DNA of 64,000 nt from Alteromonadaceae bacterium 2753L.S.0a.02 (GTDB lineage: Bacteria > Pseudomonadota > Gammaproteobacteria > Pseudomonadales > Cellvibrionaceae). A program made the translations under genes and the position numbers. This document shows, in pieces, positions 17,246-25,272 of this stretch. The stretch covers positions 1,637,001 to 1,701,000 of the forward strand of contig VISH01000002.1 in assembly GCA_007827375.1 (NCBI GenBank). Direction: 5' to 3'. Every line of letters begins with the position of its first letter. The first letter of the stretch is position 1. The notes below the pieces were generated by a model, which was not told the origin of the DNA, did not search any database, and saw only the letters and a list, made by a program, of their open reading frames with translations.

Positions 17246-17968
17246 ATGCCCAATCTCTTAACACTGGATGCCTCAACTGAAGTTTGTTCAGTGGCGATAT
17301 GTCATGGCGATAAGTTGCTGCTACGAGAATGCCGTGAGCCCCGGTCGCATGCCAAAGTGTTATTGCCAATGGTTGATGAACTGTTGCGCGAATCCGGTTT
17401 AAGTTTGCAGCAACTCGAAGCGATTGGCGTCTCCAGCGGGCCTGGGTCATTCACGGGAATAAGAATTGGCTTGGGAGTCGCTCAGGGGCTCGCTTATGGC
17501 GCGCAGTTACCGCTAGTTGCCATCGATTCCCTAGCAATTCTGGCGCATACCTATCTGCAAGCGACGGATTTCCTTCCTGAAAACGCTTTAGTCATTCCCG
17601 CATTTGATGCCCGTATGAAAGAAGTGTATTGGGCGGGCTTCGAGTGGCGAGATGACCTACTTATTGAGCGTTACCCGCCAGGCGTGTGTGCCCCTGAAGA
17701 ACTGCTAGAGCGCCTCCAGAACATCGAAAACAGACGTCTGGTCGGGGTAGGACACGGCTGGCAAGTCACCGCGACCAACAGCCTGACCGTTAGCGATCCA
17801 GAATTGAAACCATCAGCCAGCGCGATGTTGACGCTTGTTGCCGAGCAACTCGGAGTAGCTAAAAAGCAACGGGACGACAAAACGCCCTTGCAAAATGCGT
17901 CAGTCGAACCAGTGTACTTACGCAACGAAATAACCTGGGAAAAACGCAAGCGGATTCGCACCCCATAA
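17246..17968 (+). CDS. tsaB: TsaB, tRNA threonylcarbamoyladenosine (t6A37) synthesis subunit
   Basis: ASKHA-fold partner (240 aa) of TsaD in the TsaBCDE complex that modifies A37 of ANN-decoding tRNAs. Features: N-terminal L-T-L-D-A-S-T-E, the S-H-A-K-V-L-L-P segment and G-P-G-S-F-T-G-I-R-I-G (about 69-79). It lacks the iron-binding histidines that define TsaD. Unlinked to other tsa genes here; uppP follows 35 nt downstream. Confidence 0.93.
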   Translation: MPNLLTLDASTEVCSVAICHGDKLLLRECREPRSHAKVLLPMVDELLRESGLSLQQLEAIGVSSGPGSFTGIRIGLGVAQGLAYGAQLPLVAIDSLAILAHTYLQATDFLPENALVIPAFDARMKEVYWAGFEWRDDLLIERYPPGVCAPEELLERLQNIENRRLVGVGHGWQVTATNSLTVSDPELKPSASAMLTLVAEQLGVAKKQRDDKTPLQNASVEPVYLRNEITWEKRKRIRTP

Positions 17969-18003
17969 CGGTTCTCTCGACATAATCATCTGGAAATCTT
18001 CGA

Positions 18004-18798
18004 ATGGATTTAATACACGTTGTCTTCCTTGCACTCATTCAAGGTATTACTGAATTCTTACCCATCTCCAGTTCCGCGCACCTCATTTTGCCCAAAGAAA
18101 TTCTGGGGTGGCCTGACCAGGGGTTGGCTTTCGATGTGGCGGTGCACGTAGGTACTTTGGTGGCAGTGATGGTGTATTTTCGAAAGGAAATAGCAGATAT
18201 TCTGGTGGGCTGGTTTGCCTCGCTTTGCGGGCGCGGAACCGACCACAATGGTCAGCTGGGCTGGTACATAATTGCTGCCACTGTACCGGCTGCGGTATTT
18301 GGCTTGTTGATGGATAACTTTATTGAAACCCATTTGCGCTCCACCCACGTAATTGCAATCACAACCATTGTTTTTGGCGTCTTATTGTGGGTGGCTGACA
18401 AACGCGCTACACAACAAAAACAGTTGCGGGACATGGTGTTGCTCACTGCACTGGTAATAGGGTTTGCACAAGCCGTGGCACTGATTCCAGGTACCTCGCG
18501 GTCTGGCATTACAATCACCGCGGCACTTTTATTGGGTTTCTCGCGCGGTGATGCGGCACGGTTTTCGTTTTTGTTATCCATTCCGGTGATTCTATTGAGC
18601 GGTGGCTACAAGGGCTTGCAGTTGTTGTTGTCACCGGTCGCCGTAGATTGGTTGGCAATCTCCGTGGGCGTTGGTTTATCAGCGATCAGCGCTTACATTT
18701 GCATTCATTATTTTCTGAATTTTATCAATCGGATTGGTATGCTGCCGTTTGTTATTTATCGCCTGGTGCTGGGTGCACTGTTATTTTTGGCTGTGTGA
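18004..18798 (+). CDS. uppP: Undecaprenyl-diphosphatase UppP (BacA)
   Basis: Integral membrane phosphatase (264 aa, about eight helices) that recycles undecaprenyl pyrophosphate to the monophosphate carrier for peptidoglycan and surface glycans; overexpression is linked to bacitracin resistance. The family motifs are intact: G-I-T-E-F-L-P-I-S-S-S-A-H near residues 14-26 and the P-G-T-S-R-S-G motif near 162-168. apeB starts 12 nt downstream, so the two may be co-transcribed. Confidence 0.95.
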   Translation: MDLIHVVFLALIQGITEFLPISSSAHLILPKEILGWPDQGLAFDVAVHVGTLVAVMVYFRKEIADILVGWFASLCGRGTDHNGQLGWYIIAATVPAAVFGLLMDNFIETHLRSTHVIAITTIVFGVLLWVADKRATQQKQLRDMVLLTALVIGFAQAVALIPGTSRSGITITAALLLGFSRGDAARFSFLLSIPVILLSGGYKGLQLLLSPVAVDWLAISVGVGLSAISAYICIHYFLNFINRIGMLPFVIYRLVLGALLFLAV

Positions 18799-18810
18799 TG
18801 GTTATTCGTT

Positions 18811-20103
18811 ATGTCTGTTGTCTCCGGTTTTTGTGATTTTCTCAATGCGTCTCCAACGCCCTATCACGCCACAAAAAATCTGTGTCAGATGTTTACCGCT
18901 GCGGGGTTTGGCCGACTTGATGAAAAACAACGCTGGAACCTGAAAGCGAAGGGCAAATATTTTTTTACGCGGGGCGATGCCAGTTTTGTTGCCTTTGTGC
19001 TGGGTGAATCTGCCATCGAGGACACTGGTATTCGCGTGATTGGGGCGCATACCGACAGTCCCTGTCTGAAAGTCAAACCCAATGCAGATGTGGTTTACAA
19101 AGGCTTCCATCAGCTGGGTGTTGCCGTTTATGGTGGTGCACTGTTGGCTCCCTGGTTTGATCGCGATTTATCGATAGCCGGGCAGGTTGCTTATCTCACC
19201 GAAGCGGGTGGTTTTGCCAAAGCATTGGTGAATTTCGAGCGCCCCATTGCAGTCATTCCTAGCTTGGCAATTCATCTCGACAGGGCGGCCAACGAGGGCC
19301 GCGCGATTAACCCACAAAAACAAATGAACGCCATTTTACAGGTGGGTAACGATCAGGCATCCTTCAAGGCGATTTTGCTCGAAGAACTGCAAAAACAGCA
19401 CAGCGACGCCGCCAAAATTCTGGATTTCAATTTAAGCTTCTACGATACCCAACCGGCAAGCCAAATAGGCATTAATGCGAATTTCTTTGCTGGAGCGCGT
19501 CTCGACAATCTGCTGAGTTGTTACCTGGCGGCGTCGGCAATGCAGCAGGCCGGAACCGAAGTAACTAGCGTGCTCATTTGTAATGATCACGAAGAGATTG
19601 GCAGCCAGACGGAGATTGGTGCCCAGGGGCCGCTGTTGAGCGAACTCATTGACCGCTTGGTTCGAGAGCCGGAAGGCCGCCAACTGACACTGCGCAATTC
19701 CGTGATGTTTTCGGTCGACAATGCTCACGGCATTCACCCGAACTTCAGTGATAAACATGATGACAAGCACGGCCCGGTTTTAAATGCCGGCCCGGTACTG
19801 AAATACGATGCTAACCAGAGCTACGCTACCAGTGCGGAAACGGCTTCCCTGGTTCGCTGGCTGGCTCAAGCCCGCGATGATCAGGGTGTGATCCCCCTTC
19901 AGGAATACATCACTCGGGCCGATATGCGCTGCGGCAGCACCATTGGACCGCTCACGGCTGCTAAAACTGGGATAAGGGCCGTTGATATTGGAATACCGAC
20001 ATTCGCAATGCACTCGATTCGCGAGCTCGCAGGTGTGAAAGATATCGATGCCATGGAACGTTTACTTGCTCGCTTTGTGTGTGTGACAGAGATTCCAGTC
20101 TAA
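18811..20103 (+). CDS. apeB: M18 family aminopeptidase
   Basis: Cytosolic zinc aminopeptidase (430 aa) of the M18 (aspartyl aminopeptidase) family, normally a tetrahedral dodecamer releasing N-terminal residues from peptides. Metal and catalytic motifs are present: G-A-H-T-D-S-P near residue 77, N-D-H-E-E-I-G-S near 257 and D-N-A-H-G near 307, with a final H-S-I-R-E-L motif near 400. Length matches the apeB type. The ATG is 12 nt after uppP. Confidence 0.92.
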   Translation: MSVVSGFCDFLNASPTPYHATKNLCQMFTAAGFGRLDEKQRWNLKAKGKYFFTRGDASFVAFVLGESAIEDTGIRVIGAHTDSPCLKVKPNADVVYKGFHQLGVAVYGGALLAPWFDRDLSIAGQVAYLTEAGGFAKALVNFERPIAVIPSLAIHLDRAANEGRAINPQKQMNAILQVGNDQASFKAILLEELQKQHSDAAKILDFNLSFYDTQPASQIGINANFFAGARLDNLLSCYLAASAMQQAGTEVTSVLICNDHEEIGSQTEIGAQGPLLSELIDRLVREPEGRQLTLRNSVMFSVDNAHGIHPNFSDKHDDKHGPVLNAGPVLKYDANQSYATSAETASLVRWLAQARDDQGVIPLQEYITRADMRCGSTIGPLTAAKTGIRAVDIGIPTFAMHSIRELAGVKDIDAMERLLARFVCVTEIPV

Positions 20104-20209
20104 GATTTTTCGCAGGAACCACCGCATACTTTAGAACGAATCGTGATACTTGGACTATGTCAATTTCCTCTAACCGTGCCACAATATGAGCACATTAAGA
20201 GGAATGGCA

Positions 20210-21253
20210 ATGATTACCCGAGAATTACTTAAATCGTTTGTTCCTTTCAATGGATTGGAAGATGAATATCTGCAGGAGGCCCTCAATAAGATACAGGTAG
20301 AAGAGTATCAAAGGGGCCAGATGATTTTTAAACGTGGGCGCGCACTTTCCAGCAAGTACTTCTTACTCGAAGGCCAGGTAGACCTGATCAACAGTGCGTT
20401 TTATGTTTCCACCATACTCGACGATTCTGCGGCTGCCCAGGCTGCCTTAAACAACGAATCGCCGACACTCTGCTCTGCGGTTGCTAAATCGGCAGTGGTA
20501 CGAGTGTTTACCATTGATTCTGAACTGCTAGACCGACTGGTGGCCTGGAGCCAGTCCATGTCTTCACCGGGTTTGGATGATATCGATCTCAGCAGCACCG
20601 GGCAGTTCGAAGTCGAAGAAATCGACGAACAAGGCGGTGGCGATTGGATGGCTGCGTTGTTACAAGCTCCGTTATTCTCCCGGATTCCGCTGACGCAAGT
20701 GCAAGAGTTGTTTTTGCGTTTCGAAGACATCCGTCTTGAAAAAGGCGACATGGTTATGAAAGAGGGAGAGAAAGGCGACTTCTTCTACGTGCTTGTCGCA
20801 GGCAGTGCACGGGTATTTAACCGCTCAGAGAGTGTCGATCTGGTGGTGCAACCAGGGCAGTTTTTTGGAGAAGAAGCGTTGCTGGGCGATACTCCGCGCA
20901 ACGCATCGATCCAAATGTTAACAGCTGGGCATTTGAAGCGCCTCAATGCCGAAGATTTCAATGCGCTTCTCAAGGCTCCGGTGGTTCGATATGTCGAGGA
21001 CCGGGTTCTCGAAAAGCTCGGCAAGCCTTATAAGCTATTGGATGTAAAAATGCCGATGGAGTATCGTTTTCAGCATCGCCCAGGGGCTATCAATATTCCG
21101 TTGTCGCGTCTGCGAAACTCTATGGCGGACCTTGGTCGAACCAGTATCTATGTGGTTACCGATGATGCCGGTAGCCGTGCCGACATTGCGGCACATTTAC
21201 TGTGCCAGGCTGGTTTTGAAGCTATGATCCTGAAAACCACTCAGGTGCAATAG
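20210..21253 (+). CDS. Double cyclic-nucleotide-binding protein with a degenerate rhodanese domain
   Basis: Predicted cytosolic protein of 347 aa. The first half resembles a cNMP-binding fold (F-V-P-F-N-G-L, G-Q-M-I-F-K-R-G) lacking a clear phosphate-binding cassette. The second (about 150-265) is a better cNMP domain with G-E-K-G-D-F-F-Y-V-L and the cassette F-F-G-E-E-A-L-L-G-D-T-P-R-N-A. The C-terminus (about 270-345) is rhodanese-like (R-P-G-A-I-N-I-P), but the catalytic loop reads D-D-A-G-S-R where an active enzyme has C-x-x-G-x-R, so sulfur transfer is unlikely. The ATG at 20210 has AAGAGGA at good spacing; 20186 and 20204 are alternatives. Function unknown, probably ligand sensing. Confidence 0.8.
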   Translation: MITRELLKSFVPFNGLEDEYLQEALNKIQVEEYQRGQMIFKRGRALSSKYFLLEGQVDLINSAFYVSTILDDSAAAQAALNNESPTLCSAVAKSAVVRVFTIDSELLDRLVAWSQSMSSPGLDDIDLSSTGQFEVEEIDEQGGGDWMAALLQAPLFSRIPLTQVQELFLRFEDIRLEKGDMVMKEGEKGDFFYVLVAGSARVFNRSESVDLVVQPGQFFGEEALLGDTPRNASIQMLTAGHLKRLNAEDFNALLKAPVVRYVEDRVLEKLGKPYKLLDVKMPMEYRFQHRPGAINIPLSRLRNSMADLGRTSIYVVTDDAGSRADIAAHLLCQAGFEAMILKTTQVQ

Positions 21254-21284
21254 CGCGTTTTATGTAGCACTATTGGTATTACCA

Positions 21285-21310
21285 AGAGGGCCTTCTAGTG
21301 AAGGCCCTCT
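21285..21310 (+). terminator. Perfect 11-bp hairpin after the cyclic-nucleotide-binding gene
   Basis: agagggccttc / gaaggccctct with a 4-nt loop, 32 nt after the stop codon. The downstream T content is modest (gtcgttt), so termination is likely but perhaps partial, and the glycosyltransferase gene starts only 18 nt later. Confidence 0.65.
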
Positions 21311-21328
21311 GTCGTTTAGACTGCGGCA

Positions 21329-22501
21329 ATGAAAATTCTCCTGCTTTCTGCATACGATGCTGCTAGCCATCGTTACTGGCGCGAGCAACTTGAACACGAA
21401 TTTGCCGCTTATCACTGGACCCAACTCGCTCTGCCCCCCCGCTATTTCAACTGGCGAGTGAGGGGCAACGCAATGTCTTGGGCGCTGCAACAAAGCGATG
21501 TACTGCAGGCGGGTTATGATCTGCTGTTTGCTACGTCCATGGTAGATCTGGCAACGCTTAGAGGGCTAATACCGGCACTAGCGGTGACGCCGAGTATTCT
21601 GTACTTTCACGAGAACCAATTCTGTTATCCCGCAACTCACCAGCAGAAGCATACGCTGGAGCCTCAAATGGTATCGCTGTATTCCGGCTTGGCCGCCGAC
21701 CGCCTGGTTTTTAACAGCGCCTTCAACCGCGACACTTATTTTTCGGGCGTAGCGCAATTGCTGAAGAAATTACCCGATCAGGTACCCGCAGGAATCGTGG
21801 ACCGGCTTTCACAGAAATCTCTGGTTTTACCCGTAGCAATCAGCTTACCTGTCGCACCGCAACCCCAAAAGGAGAACCACGGGGTGTTCGAGTTGTTGTG
21901 GAATCATCGCTGGGAATACGATAAAGGCCCTCAACAACTCCTTGCTGCCTTGCAAAGATTGCCATCCCATTTGGCACTGCGTGTTCATGTTGTCGGGCAA
22001 CAATTTCGCAAACAACCAGGGGAGTTCGATGGCATCAAGAGCTTGCTCGATGCACGCGGCTGGTGTGGAGAATGGGGTTTCATTGCAGACAGTCAGCACT
22101 ACCAGGATGTGCTGCAAAACAGTGATGCGGTGCTATCCACCAGTTTGCACGATTTTCAAGGCTTGGCCGTGCTTGAGGGGGTGGCATCGGGTTGTGTGCC
22201 GATAGTGCCAGACCGCCTTGCTTATCGCGAGTTGTTCCCGGCAGAGTTCCGTTACCAATCGTTCTGCTCGCCATCTGACCCGATAACCGAGCAACAAATC
22301 TCTTTGGAGGCCGATGCTTGTGCTGCGGCAATCGAGACGGCCAGTAAAGCGTGGCAGAGTTCGAAGCTTTCTGCCGCGCCTGATATTGCTGCGTTAAGTA
22401 TGGATTCCCTGGCAACATCTTATCGAAGGTTGATCGAGAGCACAGCCGCCGTTGGCATAAGCCCCCCTTCAGCAGTTACAATTCCCGGCCACTCTGCATA
22501 A
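21329..22501 (+). CDS. Glycosyltransferase with DUF3524 domain, GTDC1/QTMAN-like
   Basis: GT-B fold glycosyltransferase (390 aa). The N-terminal DUF3524 region reads M-K-I-L-L-L-S-A-Y and Y-F-H-E-N-Q-F-C-Y-P (about 92-101), closely resembling human GTDC1, which mannosylates queuosine-34 of tRNA-Asp. The C-terminal nucleotide-sugar half has W-N-H-R-W-E-Y-D-K-G-P and E-G-V-A-S-G-C-V-P-I-V-P, the GT4-type E-x7-E region. The sequence shows family membership; that the substrate here is also queuosine tRNA is inference. No signal peptide or membrane helix. trpS follows 36 nt downstream. Confidence 0.8.
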   Translation: MKILLLSAYDAASHRYWREQLEHEFAAYHWTQLALPPRYFNWRVRGNAMSWALQQSDVLQAGYDLLFATSMVDLATLRGLIPALAVTPSILYFHENQFCYPATHQQKHTLEPQMVSLYSGLAADRLVFNSAFNRDTYFSGVAQLLKKLPDQVPAGIVDRLSQKSLVLPVAISLPVAPQPQKENHGVFELLWNHRWEYDKGPQQLLAALQRLPSHLALRVHVVGQQFRKQPGEFDGIKSLLDARGWCGEWGFIADSQHYQDVLQNSDAVLSTSLHDFQGLAVLEGVASGCVPIVPDRLAYRELFPAEFRYQSFCSPSDPITEQQISLEADACAAAIETASKAWQSSKLSAAPDIAALSMDSLATSYRRLIESTAAVGISPPSAVTIPGHSA

Positions 22502-22537
22502 CCTTATTAAAACGACAAAAAAACATCGGAACAACGC

Positions 22538-23542
22538 ATGTCTGTAACTCGAGTACTTACCGGGATTACCACTACTGGTACACCACATTTGGGCAACTAT
22601 GTTGGCGCTATTCGTCCTGCAATAGCGGCGAGTCGTAGCGACGACTCTCAATCTTTCTATTTCATGGCGGATTTGCACGCAATCATCAAATGCCACGAGC
22701 CGGAGCTGATTCGCCAATCGGCACGCGAAATTGCTGCAACCTGGTTGGCTTTGGGGCTGGACACTGATAAAGCAGTGTTTTACCGCCAATCGGATATCCC
22801 CGAGATCACCGAACTGAGTTGGATTTTAAGTTGTATGGCTGCCAAGGGCCTAATGAATCGTGCCCACGCCTACAAAGCTGCAGTGGCGAAAAATCAGGAA
22901 GAGGGTGAAGACCCCGATTTTGGTATAACCATGGGCTTATTCAGTTATCCGGTATTGATGGCGGCAGATATTTTGATGTTCAATGCCACCAAGGTGCCCG
23001 TAGGCAAAGATCAGATTCAGCACGTTGAAATGGCTCGGGATATAGCGGCGCGCTTTAACCATCATTTCGGCGAAATATTCGCGTTACCAGAAGCTGTTGT
23101 GGATGATTCGGTCGCAGTACTGCAAGGCTTGGACGGCCGTAAAATGAGTAAGAGCTACAACAACACCATCCCGTTGTTCTTGCCAGAAAAGCAGTTGAAG
23201 AAACATATCAACAAAATTAAAACCAACCTGCTGGAGCCAGGCGACCCAAAAGACCCTGACGACTCTACGGTTTTCCAGGTGTGGCAAGCGTTTGCAAACG
23301 AAGAGCAAACCGCTTATATGCGCGAGCAATTCGCACAGGGAATTGCCTGGGGTGAAGCCAAAAAGCAACTTTTCGAAATGGTTAACAACGAAATTGCTGA
23401 AGCCCGTGAAAAATATCAGGCGCTTTTGGCCGACCCGCAAAGTATCGAAGCCGAACTGCAGAAAGGCGCAGCTAAAGCCCGCGAAGTTAGTGTTCCTATG
23501 CTGGAAAAAGTGCGCGCTGCTATCGGAATTGGCCCCATGTAA
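22538..23542 (+). CDS. trpS: Tryptophanyl-tRNA synthetase
   Basis: Class I aminoacyl-tRNA synthetase (334 aa) charging tRNA-Trp. The HIGH-type motif appears as P-H-L-G-N-Y near residue 17 and the KMSKS loop as G-R-K-M-S-K-S-Y-N-N near 202. The region M-A-A-K-G-L-M-N-R-A-H-A-Y-K fits the short bacterial TrpRS form. The start at 22538 gives the expected N-terminus R-V-L-T-G-I-T-T-T-G. Confidence 0.96.
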   Translation: MSVTRVLTGITTTGTPHLGNYVGAIRPAIAASRSDDSQSFYFMADLHAIIKCHEPELIRQSAREIAATWLALGLDTDKAVFYRQSDIPEITELSWILSCMAAKGLMNRAHAYKAAVAKNQEEGEDPDFGITMGLFSYPVLMAADILMFNATKVPVGKDQIQHVEMARDIAARFNHHFGEIFALPEAVVDDSVAVLQGLDGRKMSKSYNNTIPLFLPEKQLKKHINKIKTNLLEPGDPKDPDDSTVFQVWQAFANEEQTAYMREQFAQGIAWGEAKKQLFEMVNNEIAEAREKYQALLADPQSIEAELQKGAAKAREVSVPMLEKVRAAIGIGPM

Positions 23543-23713
23543 ATCCCGCTTGGCAGCCATTAAGAATCGGCGGCTGCCAGCCTCCACCAATCTGAAAAAT
23601 TACGTTCCTCAAAACTGCCGACGAGTGGCACGCCCGCCTGTGTCCGTCTAGGATTAACGTGAGGTGGACTCTGTCCGCCACCGTTTTGATAAGTCTGAAT
23701 TTGAGGGTTTTGC

Positions 23714-24880
23714 GTGGAAAATGCCGGGTTGAAGTTCGTTATCCCCCTAGTTGTTATGCTCTTGAGTGTAGCGGGCGTGTACTTTTTCGATTCTCCACAC
23801 TTTGCTGCGGGCCTTCTCGTGTTTGTCGGCGGCTTCACCTGGTTTTACGCTGTTCAAAGCACCTCAAAGACGCATCAGGAGGACGATTCTCTGCAGCACG
23901 CCTTAATGGTCAAGCAGCGTCAGGTAAGTACCCAGGTACACGATTCAGTCTTGCCCGTGTGTAAAGACCTAAAAAGTTTGTCTCTCAATATTCAGTCCAT
24001 CGTCGAAGAATCGACAGTCAAGCTACACGCCAGCTTTCAGGGCTTATCGGATTCCGCCAATGCCGAAAAGGATCTCATGATGGGTATTGTGGAACAGCTC
24101 TCGAACCGAGCAAGCGATTCCGAGAGTGAAGATGTTTCCCTTAAACGCTTTGCGAATGAGGTTGGTCGCATACTGGACGACTATGTGCGCTTATTTATCG
24201 ATATCAGCGATAAGAGTGTCCAGGCCGTGCACAACATACAGGATATGGTGAAACACCTGGATGGCATGTTTGTGCTTATCAAAGACATTCGCGGTATTGC
24301 CGATCAAACCAATCTACTCGCCCTAAACGCAGCGATTGAAGCCGCACGTGCGGGAGAGGCTGGGCGGGGTTTCGCCGTTGTTGCCGACGAAGTACGCAAG
24401 CTCTCGCAGGATTCCAACGCGTTAAACGAGCAAATTCGTGAGCGCGCGGAAATTGCAAAAACCACTGTGACCAGTGTGGAAAAGGTGGTCGGTGATATCG
24501 CTTCGCTGGACATGAATATTGCCATCGATGCGAAAGGCCACCTGGATGCTATGCTTCAGGAACTTGAATTGGTGAATGAAAAAGTGACCGATAGTGTGGG
24601 TCGCGGTGCGGAAATTGGCGAGGAGATTAATCGGGAAATTGGTCGCGCGGTAACGGCGCTGCAATCTGCCGATCGAGTGTCTCAATATGCACAGCACATT
24701 ACCTCACATACACTCCACCTGCTCAAAGTAGCGGAAGTTTATGTGGACAGCAGTCGTATCGCGGGTGATTTGGGTACGATCTACGACAATATCCTCAAGA
24801 ACCTTGGTGAGGTAAAACCTGTTGCGGCTAAAACTGCTTCGGCAGGTGCAGCATCATCGGGTGAGATTGAACTCTACTAG
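23714..24880 (+). CDS. Methyl-accepting chemotaxis-type signalling protein without a periplasmic sensor domain
   Basis: 388 aa. Two closely spaced transmembrane helices (about 5-25 and 30-47) leave almost no periplasmic loop, so ligand sensing outside the cell is unlikely. A long cytoplasmic coiled coil carries the MCP signalling hairpin tip D-Q-T-N-L-L-A-L-N-A-A-I-E-A-A-R-A-G-E with G-R-G-F-A-V-V-A-D-E-V-R after it. The GTG start has GAGGG seven bases upstream. A STAS gene begins 51 nt downstream and a PP2C/kinase regulator follows, so this receptor-like protein may feed that switch instead of, or as well as, the flagellar CheA pathway. Confidence 0.85.
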   Translation: MENAGLKFVIPLVVMLLSVAGVYFFDSPHFAAGLLVFVGGFTWFYAVQSTSKTHQEDDSLQHALMVKQRQVSTQVHDSVLPVCKDLKSLSLNIQSIVEESTVKLHASFQGLSDSANAEKDLMMGIVEQLSNRASDSESEDVSLKRFANEVGRILDDYVRLFIDISDKSVQAVHNIQDMVKHLDGMFVLIKDIRGIADQTNLLALNAAIEAARAGEAGRGFAVVADEVRKLSQDSNALNEQIRERAEIAKTTVTSVEKVVGDIASLDMNIAIDAKGHLDAMLQELELVNEKVTDSVGRGAEIGEEINREIGRAVTALQSADRVSQYAQHITSHTLHLLKVAEVYVDSSRIAGDLGTIYDNILKNLGEVKPVAAKTASAGAASSGEIELY

Positions 24881-24931
24881 TAACTAGTTTTGGTGACTGC
24901 TTCTTACATTGGGAAATATTGGAGGAAAGGC

Positions 24932-25252
24932 ATGGCGATTAACGTCAGCAAGCAGACAAGTTCTGATAATGGGGCTCAACAAGTGGTCATTACCTTGGGA
25001 GAGCGATTCGATTTTGGTTCCGTCGACAAATTTCGGGAAAGCTATGAAGGGCTCGGTAACGTGCATCGCAAGACAATTGTGATTGATTTTATAAACACGC
25101 GCTACATGGACAGTTCGGCGTTGGGCATGTTAATAAACGCAAAAAGCTTTTTTAAAGACGTCGATGTGAAAATTAAAATCGTCAACGCTAACGAGCAGAT
25201 AAAAAAGATCTTCTCAATTTCCCGTTTTGATACCAAGTTTGATATCAGCTAG
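24932..25252 (+). CDS. STAS-domain anti-sigma factor antagonist (HsbA-like)
   Basis: 106-aa single STAS domain. The phosphorylation motif Y-M-D-S-S-A-L-G-M-L (serines 61/62) is the SpoIIAA/RsbV type. GGAGGAAAGG lies just upstream of the ATG at 24932, which decides the start over the longer frame from 24890. In Pseudomonas the homologous HsbA is phosphorylated and dephosphorylated by HsbR and, unphosphorylated, binds the anti-sigma factor FlgM. The gene is 20 nt before an HsbR-like gene, supporting a partner-switch pair. Confidence 0.88.
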   Translation: MAINVSKQTSSDNGAQQVVITLGERFDFGSVDKFRESYEGLGNVHRKTIVIDFINTRYMDSSALGMLINAKSFFKDVDVKIKIVNANEQIKKIFSISRFDTKFDIS

Positions 25253-25272
25253 CCCCTCAAGGCCTAAGGGAT

